Shown here piece by piece: positions 54,701 through 63,089 of a stretch of DNA of 64,000 nt. The stretch spans positions 32,986,818 through 33,050,817 of the forward strand of contig OW285187.1 in assembly GCA_935421135.1 (NCBI GenBank), read 5' to 3'. Numbering within the stretch: position 1 is the first letter of the stretch; every line of letters starts with the position of its first letter. A model generated the notes under the pieces. The model worked only from the letters and a program-made list of their open reading frames with translations. It made no database searches and was not told the origin of the DNA. Position numbers and translations under genes: made by a program. The DNA is from Bugulina stolonifera (taxonomy: Eukaryota > Bryozoa > Gymnolaemata > Cheilostomatida > Bugulidae).

Positions 54701-56999
54701 TGCAGCAGAGAAGATTATTTGTGCAATGGATTGTTCCTGTTGGCTGCAGTTAATCCGGTTGGCTTTTTATCTCTCTGTTCCTGTGCACTACTGCTGTTGC
54801 TATTGTACTTCTGCTTTATTAATTGTGTCTAATAGAGATGTCCTGCATCTATATTCAATTGGATAGGCCCTTCATCTTTTTTTCATGTCACTGCTAACAT
54901 CACTGTAAATGTTGGCCACTGTTTCTGAAAATAAAATGAAGCACTAGGTCCTACATGCTACTAATGACATGCCGAATCCAAAACATAGTATGCCTGTGAC
55001 GGCAATCAACCTTTGATTTTCCAATGTGTCTAAGCATATTTATGTTGTATTAAAGGATGCATGTAGCTTGTATATTAATGTATTTGATCATATATGGCAG
55101 CGCCGGACTAGCATAGGCAGCATGCATGCTAGTTATAGTTGGCTACTGCTCAAACTTGCTGATGCAACCAATATTGTGATTGGTATATACTGCTTTGCTC
55201 TTCTGGTTTAAAGAAAATGCTTTTACCTCAGAATTGTCAACCCAGTTTTCTTTCTTTCTAGGGTTTCCAACAATTCAGTAGGCTCCTCTCAATACGTGAA
55301 ACAGGAAGTTAGAGCTAAGATTAATGCTAAAAATCTGCAGCACAACACCTCACCACAGCATCAGCAGCAAAACTTTGTTAGTCAACAGCAACAACTGCAT
55401 CAGCAGCAGTCCATTGGGAGCCATCCATCTCAGCACATGGGTATGATGTCACCACGCTTAGCTCCTCCTACTTCCACACAGCCCCATCTCCAGTCCCACA
55501 ACTCTGACCCATTTTCAGCTGCGTTTACTACATCTACTGGTAGTGCTGATCCAATGTCTCGAGACCCTCTGGCCGACTTTGAAGAGAGTGTGCTGCCCGA
55601 TGACATTCTCAATCAAAGTACGTATCGGGGCAGTGTACTAGTACCATTATCTATATGCTTGCATATATAGTTTTATTCCCTGTTAATATTGCTGTTAGCA
55701 CAAGTTGATCGATGGTTTCTTACTAATGTGTCCTCCCTCTCATTTTAGTTACAGAATTAACGGACACTCAGAATGAGATTCAACAGCAGAAGATGGCCAA
55801 CTCAAACAACTTTGGTGGTGAAAGCATGGGGTTAACTGCAGAACAAGATATAGCCATCCAGAAAATTAACCAATCACAAAAGGAGACGAGTCATGTGAGA
55901 GCCCAGCTTCGAGCCTTAGCTGGTAAATATCTAGTCTAGGGCTATAAGCAATCATATTGGATAAAACAAGATCTGCTTTTGCCATGGTTTATGTGATGTA
56001 AAATATATGATCCAAATTACATATTGGGTATAGATAGTGCAGGTCACGGAGCTGATATGTGTATTGCCAGTGTACACCTTGCTGTTTATTTTCTTGTACT
56101 TTGCTTTAGATCCATGCGGTGCATGTTTATTAATTGAACAAGTGTGCAAGCAAAGCCAAAAGTGTGTGGGTGTTCTTAACTCTCAGATGCAAGTACTGTA
56201 TTTTATTATTGTACATATTTCTGTTTTGCTTTAGGGCCCCCTTCTCAGCCGGATGGTACACTGGTAAACGTATTTCGTAGACAGCTTGCCACAAACCCTC
56301 CTGCAACATCCAAATCCAAGAACAATGCCAAGTCATCTGAACCACTGGATGTTGAGAAACTGAAGCACTTGGCTCAGAACCCGAATAGTGTGAACATTAT
56401 TAGCCTAAACCCTCATGTGAGTAACACTACAACATTGTTATCCATGAGGTCGAGATGCTTATACTACTACTACCACCACCATCACCACCACCACCACCAC
56501 TATTACTACTTTCCTCAGTTCTGAGTTCTACAGTTATGTTGTGCATAAAGATTTTTAAAAAAAACTTTATAGCACATAATAGGCGTATTCGGAAACTGGT
56601 ACTGGTTCATATAGCACTGGTCTAACTATCTGAATACAACTTGAGCGTTCAGGCGTGACTAGTGCTTGCTCTGAAGGGAAATTCCTCTCGCTAAGTGAAT
56701 ATACTTTATATTATTATTGCCAGGCACGGCTTGCCTTGCGTTATAGCTAGCGCTATATTATTGAATAAAATATATTGTTATTGCCGCAGATTGCTATTTA
56801 TAAGCTTGCACGGTGCAATATCCGAATATGCCTAATATGTGCGACTAAATAAAGCCGATCTGTATCGTGCTGATCTACAACTGTGTGATATACATATTCT
56901 TAATGTCCTTGTTTGTTTCAGCCACCAGTAGAAGAGCTGGGCCCAACTGACCAGACTGGTAGTTTACTGCAAAAACTCCTTACAGAAGGTTCATATTAG
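18701..56999 (+). CDS. NCOA: p160/NCOA (SRC) family nuclear receptor coactivator
   Basis: p160 proteins bind liganded nuclear receptors through LxxLL boxes and recruit CBP/p300. Exons: 18701-18797, 19665-19744 (or from 19653), 20278-20455, 21420-21491, 22109-22192, 22939-23137, 24023-24120, 33622-33781, 38510-38814, 39965-40192, 41436-41540, 42581-42834, 44742-44837, 45950-46054, 48034-48216, 49627-50311, 51372-51557, 52364-52528, 53005-53189, 53673-53828, 54134-54447, 55262-55617, 55749-55922, 56235-56416, 56922-56999. Every junction keeps frame: about 1574 aa, near the size of human NCOA1. Order: PAS-A (from about residue 60), PAS-B (to about 325), Ser/Pro linker, LxxLL cluster (539-623), LSHLL (735), LESLL (972), Gln/Met-rich region, final LQKLL (1565). 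An in-frame TGA (18683) precedes the chosen ATG. No N-terminal bHLH is seen, which is odd for the family. Exons 1-2 are the weakest calls. Confidence 0.92.
19842..19895. repeat. perfect 26-bp stem hairpin, 2-nt loop
   Basis: Bases 19842-19867 are exactly complementary to 19870-19895, with only CA between them. The arm starts AGAGCTCCATGCACTGG and ends at the 8-mer TAGGCCTA shared by many sites here. It lies in NCOA intron 2. With no mismatches, it is either recent or kept by gene conversion. Confidence 0.9.
24121..33621. other. 9.5-kb NCOA intron inside PAS-B
   Basis: The longest intron here. It holds a dispersed repeat tail (25055-25265, ending in a TTA microsatellite), a 17-bp minisatellite (25424-25617) and a C homopolymer near 26520. 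A slightly more GC-rich stretch at 33130-33470 is open on both strands and shows no recognisable protein. No missing NCOA exon is needed, because PAS-B reads through correctly from 24120 to 33622. Confidence 0.65.
25424..25617. repeat. 17-bp minisatellite, about 11 units
   Basis: Tandem 17-mers of the form GAACACTGCACAACACA, with variants at a few positions (AACAC, AACGC, AGCGC, AATGC). The unit length is not a multiple of 3 and the unit lacks stops in most frames, so the array is open in three minus-strand frames and two plus-strand frames. These open frames, 81-121 codons long, are artefacts of the repeat and are not genes. Confidence 0.95.
36491..38075. mobile_element. 1585-bp non-autonomous hAT element
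   Basis: The ends are TAGGCCTGCACCGGTGTT and the complement of AACACCGTGCAGGCCTA (one base indel). The element is flanked by a perfect 8-bp duplication GGCATATC (36483-36490 and 38076-38083). Both termini carry dense sub-terminal copies of a CCGGTTCGATA-like motif in both orientations, as expected of transposase binding arrays. The AT-rich middle has no transposase frame. It sits in the NCOA intron between exons at 33781 and 38510. Confidence 0.93.
40279..40560. mobile_element. 282-bp fold-back element with 8-bp flanking repeats
   Basis: Arms 40291-40320 and 40515-40544 are inverted repeats matching at 28 of 30 bases (TCGAAAAAGACAGTT... type). Extra GGACAGTTCGAA-like units lie inside. Direct 8-mers TGCTCACG flank it (40271-40278 and 40561-40568). 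The outermost 12-16 bp between these 8-mers and the arms do not pair well, so the exact ends are uncertain. Confidence 0.7.
42362..42494. mobile_element. 133-bp hAT-type MITE, copy 2
   Basis: Same ends as the element at 6990 (CAGGCTTACCAAGT / ACTTGGTAAGCCTG), related interior, flanked by GCTGGAAC and ACTGGAAC (7 of 8). It lies just upstream of the NCOA exon at 42581, within the intron. Confidence 0.88.
42581..44837 (+). other. NCOA: receptor-interaction region of NCOA: three LxxLL boxes
   Basis: Exons 42581-42834 and 44742-44837 encode LNGLL (residues 539-543), LRKLL (559-563) and LKKLL (619-623). The last lies in HQLLKKLLND, close to the HQLLRYLLDKD box of vertebrate p160 proteins. Its codons are split by the intron: LK ends one exon and KLL begins the next. 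Three boxes in about 85 residues are what a p160 receptor-interaction domain looks like. Confidence 0.85.
45795..45907 (-). mobile_element. tRNA-derived SINE
   Basis: On the minus strand it starts GGGAGCTGCCGTGGCCTAG, with an A-box-like TGGCCTAGTGGTA (45897-45885), a B-box GGTTCGATTCC (45854-45844), and ends with the GGAAGGGCATCC tail motif (45820-45809) known from SINE tails in several marine invertebrates. It is about 110 bp, in an NCOA intron. The tRNA half is too diverged in its stems to be a working tRNA. Confidence 0.8.
50284..51470 (+). other. NCOA: candidate CBP/p300-interaction (AD1) region of NCOA
   Basis: The end of exon 49627-50311 and the start of exon 51372-51557 encode IIQELESLLGDNSS, then EDELAIKDIEKDLLSSIGSL. 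Vertebrate p160 AD1 has a similar layout of short leucine-rich helices followed by ELxxxDxxLxIxxL. The placement, after the receptor boxes and before the Gln/Met-rich tail, fits. Sequence identity is low, so this is a proposal. Confidence 0.5.
56463..56510. repeat. ACC/ACT trinucleotide microsatellite
   Basis: Imperfect run of ACC and ACT triplets in the last NCOA intron. Confidence 0.9.
56961..56987 (+). other. NCOA: C-terminal NR box of NCOA (SLLQKLLTE)
   Basis: The protein ends SLLQKLLTEGSY. Human NCOA1 isoform SRC-1a ends in SLLQQLLTE, its fourth NR box. Here the same nine-residue block, with Q to K, lies three residues before the stop. This is strong support for the family assignment and the 3' end of the model. 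Confidence 0.88.
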
Positions 57000-57841
57000 C
57001 TTGGCTGCTCTCTTCTTTGCAAGACCATCCTTGTGCAGTATTGCAGTATACTTAGTAGCAGTTACTAGGAGAGTAATTGCATAAAGTTTTGTTACTGACA
57101 AAGATAATGACAACTAGATAGCAGTATTTGACATAATTTAGCTGTTACATAACTACATTTATTGGCATCCAATACAATTATATTGTATTTTTTATATTTT
57201 ATAACTTGGTGAACTTGCTCTGTATTATTGTAAATAATTTTGTGTTTGTATTTGCTTTAAGACCACAGCAGTATTTTGATGCTAACATGTCTATAGTCTT
57301 ATTTGTATATATTAATATCGCAATATTTTAACATGTTAATATTGGATAGTTACATGTACATGTTATACATGATGTATTGATAAATAACAAAGTATTTTTT
57401 TGATTATTTTTGGTATAAAAGCATTCACTTAATATTATTTTGCCGACAACTACTATTTTGTACGTTTGCCACATTGTCTTGTTTTTGTACAGTCCCAAGT
57501 TTGTAATATAATGGATTTGCAGGACAAGTCAGAAATATATTTTTCTGATTCATATGTTGGCCTGGTATCATCATTTTAACAACATCGGTACGGTTGCATG
57601 GTCACTAAGCAATGCTGTGCAAACATGAGAGAATTTACTTGTCATAACTGAACATTCATAATTGTGTACCTAACATTTATTACAAAATATACATGCCATG
57701 TCACCTTACAGTTGCACACATTAAACTATGTCAAGATGAAAATACTGAATATCATACAACTTCAATAAACTGCGATCATGAACATAAATCATTCATAAAT
57801 AGTATAGTAAAATAATAATATAGAAAATATATGAATGCCAG
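57000..57841. other. convergent 3' ends of NCOA and XBP1
   Basis: The two stop codons are 842 bp apart. A sense AATAAA for NCOA lies at 57764-57769, and a minus-strand AATAAA for XBP1 at 57681-57676. If both are used, the 3' UTRs overlap by roughly 100 bp or more. No other gene is seen. Confidence 0.55.
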
Positions 57842-59257
57842 CTATGCACTCAGTTGGGGGAATAGATTAGCAAAAGAATCATTCCAATCACAATCAAGTC
57901 CAAAATCAAGATCTGGCTTTGGACTGTATAGCGAGGGTAATGAAACTATTGCTGCTGGACTATACAAAGAGGGTGATGAGATGTCACTATAACATGGCGA
58001 TCTATTACCATCAGAACCCAGTTCATCAAAGTCAATCAGCCTGGTTGGTGCACTACGACTATCAAATCCATTTGGACCAAGTTCCTTAGTTTTTTGTGTG
58101 GCATTCAGATCCAGTTTTGATCCATAGCCCAAGTCAATTATTGCATTATCACTCTCTTTTGTGAGATCAATGATGTCAACATCAACTGTGGATGCAGTTA
58201 CAACGGGAGGTGACTTAACATTTTTGTGATAAATGTGGTCACTGTTTACATTGTCTTTGTGGGATTCCAAAAGCTCTGCTGAGGACCCCACCACGGTTGG
58301 AACATATTCTGCGGACTGTTTTTCGTCTTCGTATGTGATGCTACTCTCAAGTCCAATGGTTGGGGTTGAACTGGACTCCTCGTCTTGCAAGAGATACTTG
58401 TACAATTGCTAGAAAGAAATCAGTAGCATAATTTTACTAACTGAATGATAATATTCGAATCATAGTTTCTGAATACAAATGAAAGGTAAAATACCACCAA
58501 CTTTAAAAATGAAATTTGTTAATCAAATATGTATATTAAGCAAGCCTAATAATTTTTCAACATACTTGCAGTTCATCAGACAAGTCAGTGTGTAGCATGT
58601 CATCATCAATACCAGTAAGGTCTGAACCTGTTCCTTCTGCTGAGGACTAAGTACTGCTGACTTAGAAGTAGATTCAGACTTTACCAAGGTGGAGATGCTT
58701 GACTGCTTGGGCAGGGCACTGGGCATGACTACTGTTGTATTTGCACTGCAATTTGGACAACTTTGTGCTTCTCTTAACAATTTATTTTCCTCTGAGAGTC
58801 GTCTATTTTCAGCTCTGAGTTGTTCTGTCACGAGTTCTAGTTCATCCATATAGGCTTTCTTTCGGTCTCTGGCAGCCTGCGCAGCCACTCTATTCTTTAA
58901 TTTCCTAAAAAAATGTTTGCACTAGGTGTAAATTTTTTTGTAATAGAAAAGAGAACAGGACAAATTGAAACAGTCGATTGAAACACAGGGCAGTAGCCCA
59001 ACAGTTACCTCCGCTGTAGCTTTTCACTGGGTGTTAGATGTGTTAGTCGCTGTCTTTTTCTGGGTCTTCCGCACTCTCCAAAGTCATACTCTTCATCTGA
59101 ATCACTTGCTATATTAACCATGATTGCGGAGTCCAAGATGACCAGAAATTTCACCAATCAATTCTTGCTTTTGTGTGGTCACCTCTATGTTCTAAATTTT
59201 CTGAATGTTTCCTTTACCTTGTTCCACTACATCTGAAACATCAATTAATCGACTCAT
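57842..59257 (-). CDS. XBP1: XBP1, bZIP factor of the unfolded protein response
   Basis: IRE1 cuts XBP1 mRNA during ER stress so that the active factor XBP1s is made. Exons on the minus strand: 59257-59218, 59108-59009, 58904-58566, 58408-57842. The bZIP is unmistakable: RKRQRLTHLTPSEK, LKNRVAAQAARDRKK, then a leucine zipper (MDELELVTEQLRAENRRLSE). Exon 3 (58904-58566) holds two IRE1 hairpins. Removing 17 nt gives SKSAEGTGSDLTGIDDDMLH and runs into the last exon, which ends DWNDSFANLFPQLSA, close to the end of human XBP1s (SWEDTFANELFPQLISV). XBP1s would be 342 aa. Without the cut, the frame ends at 58246, giving 213 aa (XBP1u). Start: exon 59257-59218 (MSRLIDVSDVVEQ) joins in frame; ATG 59121 is an alternative, giving 333 aa. 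Confidence 0.96.
58246..58302 (-). other. XBP1: XBP1u C-terminal tail, arrest-peptide-like
   Basis: In the unspliced frame the last exon reads to a TAA at 58248-58246. The final residues are FQPWWGPQQSFWNPTKTM. Human XBP1u ends [21 protein letters not shown] with one residue added here as context split: its functional core is [12 protein letters not shown]. Shared, with identical spacing: W-G-x2-Q-x2-W-x-P, a preceding aromatic-Q-P, and a stop within a few codons. In mammals this tail pauses the ribosome so that XBP1u mRNA reaches the ER membrane. The same bases encode part of the XBP1s activation domain in the other frame. Confidence 0.7.
58574..58621 (-). other. XBP1: XBP1u hydrophobic segment (HR2-like)
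   Basis: After the IRE1 loops the unspliced frame encodes TLLVLMMTCYTLTCLM, 16 residues with no charge. In mammals a hydrophobic segment at this position of XBP1u directs the nascent chain and mRNA to the ER membrane. The spliced frame over the same bases is acidic (GIDDDMLHTDLSDELQ). It is shorter than a full membrane span. Confidence 0.65.
58632..58665 (-). promoter_or_regulatory. XBP1: twin IRE1 hairpins and 17-nt non-spliceosomal intron
   Basis: In mRNA sense, hairpin 1 is stem CTAAGT / ACTTAG with loop CAGCAGT (58665-58647). Hairpin 2 is stem TCCT / AGGA with loop CAGCAGA (58646-58632). Both loops are 7 nt and fit CNGCNGN. IRE1 cuts after the first G of each loop, here between 58657 and 58656 and between 58640 and 58639, removing 17 nt (58656-58640). 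The stems abut with no unpaired base, so they could stack. The excised length is 2 mod 3, as in all known XBP1 introns. Confidence 0.9.
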
Positions 59258-59874
59258 AGCAAGTTGGTTGAGTACAAAAGCAATAATAGAACATTTAATT
59301 TCCAGTACAGTATAATGGTTAACTCACATTCAGAGTATCGTATAAGCACACACAACACCACACTAGACTATGAATGTTATGTTCTACTAAATAGTAAATA
59401 GTAAAATATAATATAATATTAAATACACAACAATTATCAATAAAAGAGAAATTATCTTATGCCATAAAATATGACTTAACATTTAATTTATCAAAATTTG
59501 AGTTCAAATGGAATAAACATCGACTCCTCCTGTGATTTTACTTACTTACATAAATATAATATGCCAGTAGAGAAGAGTGGGTAGGCTAGATATAAAATCA
59601 GTTTGAAGCTTGCTAAGTTATCGGTGATTTATTTTAAATTAGATTATTCTTCTAACTGTGACTGTCCTAATATAAACCAAAAGAAAATTAACCAATTTTC
59701 CTAGCACATCTCTTCCTTACCTACAAAATGGAATAATTTAGAGAAATACCATTTCACTCACCATTTTATCAACAATACTGTCCCATAACATACACTGAAA
59801 TGCATGATGTGGATGTCGATCATTGGTTTATGCGTCGATTTGGCATTTACTGATTGGAGGTTATTAATAGTTTA

Positions 59875-59928
59875 GCGTCATGTGGTACGTAATGTTGACG
59901 CAAGCTGGAAAATCCAACCACATGACGC
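59875..59928. promoter_or_regulatory. XBP1: inverted E-box/bZIP sites in the XBP1 promoter
   Basis: GCGTCATGTGGT (59875-59886) and its exact complement ACCACATGACGC (59917-59928) lie about 620-670 bp upstream of the XBP1 start. Each holds a CACATG E-box overlapping a TGAC half-site. TGACGCAA, close to the ATF4-C/EBP type element TGATGCAA, occurs at 59895-59902 and 59923-59930. No canonical ERSE (CCAAT-N9-CCACG) was seen. Function is inferred from position and symmetry only. Confidence 0.45.
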
Positions 59929-61787
59929 AATAGAGCAAACAACTTCTACAAACATGTGCTACTTGAAACAACTGGATTTTTGCTGGTCTAGTTAGAGTTG
60001 ACTAACTCTATGGTCTAGTAGGAATTTTATAGGTTTTATTTTACATAGGCATATTCGTTGGTATTAAAAGATCTAATGTGATACATGTATATGTGCAGGC
60101 ATTCCATACACATGTACAATACCTCAAAGTAAAGTGCAAACTTTTCCCTTGTGGTGTGATCAAAGTGAAAACAATGTGCTTCGACATGGCCACAAGACCG
60201 TTCAACAATTAACATGACCATTCCTTTTGAACCGCTTACATACACGTATATATGACATGGTAGAGCACATGATCGCAAAAGTTGTAATGACATCAAATGA
60301 TCAAGTATTATATACTGTATGATTAGATGTAAAAGTAAAACATATGGAATTTCAAAGCATTGCATCAGACTATTGCTTGTACAATGTATGTTCAACGTTT
60401 GTTCCAAAATATCTGGTGTTTTAGTGCTTGGGGACTAAATTATATCTAGTAAAAATAGTAATAGTAATCATTATAATCTACTCTGTGTACGAAACATCTA
60501 CCAACTATCACAGTACTATTTGCTATTCTGTACATATGTACATGTATGTATTGCAACGGCATAATACAATACGATAGTATAAAATAATTATACAATACCT
60601 TCATACATGTAGCCTGCAGGTTTAGATGTCCAAGCACTGTAATATACTTGCCCATAACTGTGAGCCGAATCTAGTTTCCTGCGCTTTGTCAGTCATACGC
60701 ATATGCATGTATATCAATTAGGTTTACAAAAGATGAAAAGCCATTAAACAGAATGTCTACTTAACTCAAATCAAAACCATTATAAGTTTGAAGGAGCTAC
60801 CAATGAATAGGAAAACCTCTCAAGCATGTTATATTCAGTAAGGTTGGTGTTTACAGCAATGATGCAAGTTATCTGCAAAGGTGCACCTATGTACCCAGTT
60901 GCACCAACAGGGATAAAGAAGGTTCTACGGTACAGCATCGTCAAACTACATGTATGTACATGTACATGTACGTGCACCTGTACCTCATGTTACCATATCT
61001 GTTAAAATAAATACTTGATATAAATAAAATAAGGATCTAATACAAACATGTAAGATCACTAAGATGATGATGATGCTTGGATGAGAGTTGAAATATGAGG
61101 AACAAATCAAAATGTAAAAATGCGTATTGCTTTACTATTCATACTGCGTGTAAGGATATAATATATGAACACTGCATATTGAATGCTGTATACTGACAGT
61201 AGATAACTGATTGATACAGTCTGAGCGGATCCCAGGCTCTAGGGTTCCAAGCACAATTACATGCACTATAAACTATAATCTACTATTAATAACTGCACTA
61301 TAATCTACTAGTAAAAGTAATTATAGCAACAGCAACTGGTTCACTAAGCATGTGATTCATATGGGAGTTGTCCTTTCCTAAAAAGTCACTACATTGGAGT
61401 TTTCGCAAGCATCCCCTACAAATATCAGCTACTTACACTGCCACAATATATAAGTAACACAGGGCTATATTATACAAGTCTATACTGGGTTGAGGACAAA
61501 GTGAAAGCAGCATTTTGTATTATTTTGCGCTCAGAGCCATCAATTATATTATTATTATTTTATTTTTTATTGGATTAATCAATAGATGACGGTGGCTCTG
61601 TTGTAATTTTTGTCACAGGTCTATAATTTACACAATATATAATTCCTTAACTATAAATTTGTTATAACTGCATATGATTATAATTAACCATGCATCTGAT
61701 CTAGAGTTTGTGGAAATAGATCGATGTAGACAAGACTCGTAACAGGTCCGGTTGCAGAATTAGTTTAGATTTGGTTTTCAACGACAT

Positions 61788-62382
61788 ATTGTTGTGCCCG
61801 GCTGGGTAGCTGAGGAGTGAGGCACAACTGTACAACATTGGAACATACAGGTCAGAGTGCGGGGAGGGAGCCAGAACCGGCTGACCAGAGCAGGGGGGGC
61901 TAGGAGGGATCCAATCGAACGGTGACTCAATTACAGTGTATGCACACGGCGAGGATTGGGCTGACTAGAGAGACACCCAAGGGTGCCGTGAAGGCATCAG
62001 AGTCAGCGCAAGACTTGGAGGTGTGGGTGCTACTCCTATAGCTAGGCTGGGGCTAGCGGGAGCGGGACTTACACTTACACTGTGAGGACTGCTGGGGTCC
62101 TAGTACTAGTTATGAGACTGTACCTGGGAAGACTCAATGCCATGGGAGAGCGTCTGATACCCTACTGTCAGCAGTAAACAGTAAGGGGCTGTATGCGTTC
62201 AGTTCAGTAAGATAACTTTATTGGACAACAGTCTACAGACAACTGAAGTTGGAATGCAAAATTGAATTGTCATTGTGCTCCTTATATATGAAATCTGGTT
62301 CCGGACCCAAGTCAAAAGGTTAACCAATACTTTAAGTCGGTCTCGAACCAAAAAAGGGGTTCAACTTACAATATGTATAAGA
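61788..62382. repeat. long direct repeat, copy 1 (LTR-like)
   Basis: A roughly 590-bp segment starting TGTTGTGCCCGGCTGGGTAG. It is homologous along its length to 63045-63636: GGCTGGGTAGC start, TGAGACTGTACCTGG, CTGATACCCTACTGT, GCTCCTTATAT, TTACAA.ATGTAT end. The start with TG and the direct orientation suggest LTRs, but no primer-binding site or internal gag-pol is visible. Confidence 0.7.
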
Positions 62383-62888
62383 TGATCTCATATCACAAAC
62401 GTAATAATAGGCATAGTTCTAGCAATATTGAAAGTACAATAACTATTGAAGGTACGCAAAAGCATATAATAAATTCAATGACATGTCAAGAATAATTTGC
62501 GCATTTCTTTTGGGGTGCAGGTTGGTCCAGGTAGTGTTGGTGAAAGATAATCCACAGTAGTGTGAACTGTACAGTACATAATTATATGATATCACTGCTT
62601 GTAACAATATTGCATATGTGACCTCGTTATGGTTCACTGGTTTTCTTTTTCATTATACAATGGTTTTGGTACTGCTGTGTCTTGGTTCAGTTATTACATT
62701 GCTATATGCATGTCATGTCAGTTAGAGAATAAATTACAGCTACTAACAGGTAGGTCGGCCTCCTGTGTAGGTATATGCTTCCTAGTTGAAGATTAAGTCG
62801 GCTTCAGGATAGTCCTACGGGTTGGGAGGTTTAGCCTACAGACCTTTCTTGTACATGTAGTGTTTGCTGAGCTAGTTCAGTGTGGGCT

Positions 62889-63089
62889 TCACTGACCCTT
62901 TTGTCGTGAACCCTTGAGCCCTGCGATGAATCTCAAAGCGCAACTTTGTATCATTTCTACATCATATATGGTGTTCTTTAGGGAAGTGTCCCAAAGACCC
63001 AGACGGTGTCTGTGTACTCTAATATTGGGCGACAGAGACTGATATGTTATTGTATCTGGCTGGGTAGCCGAGGCACAGCCGCACAACAT
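62889..63089 (-). pseudogene. LINE RT C-terminal fragment
   Basis: Minus frame reads RLGLWDTSLKNTIYDVEMIQ then SCALRFIAGLKGSRQKG. This corresponds to the VWDPxxxxxIxxLExVQRRAxRFI block near the end of LINE ORF2. It is isolated and short, runs into the second direct repeat, and is a dead remnant. Confidence 0.7.

Noticed and set aside
54134..55617. Gln/Met-rich repeats in NCOA considered as microsatellite-derived noise
   Set aside because: They lie in properly spliced exons, and such tracts are normal in the C-terminal half of p160 proteins.
58283..58295. A third GTCCTCAGCAGA block in XBP1, identical over 12 nt to the 3' IRE1 site
   Set aside because: The bases after the loop (GCTTTT) cannot pair with TCCT, so no hairpin forms. 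It lies far from the frame switch and cutting there would not give the XBP1s protein.
60036..60407. 123-codon minus frame upstream of XBP1
   Set aside because: No domain, odd composition, and no splice or promoter evidence; lengths like this occur by chance in AT-rich DNA.
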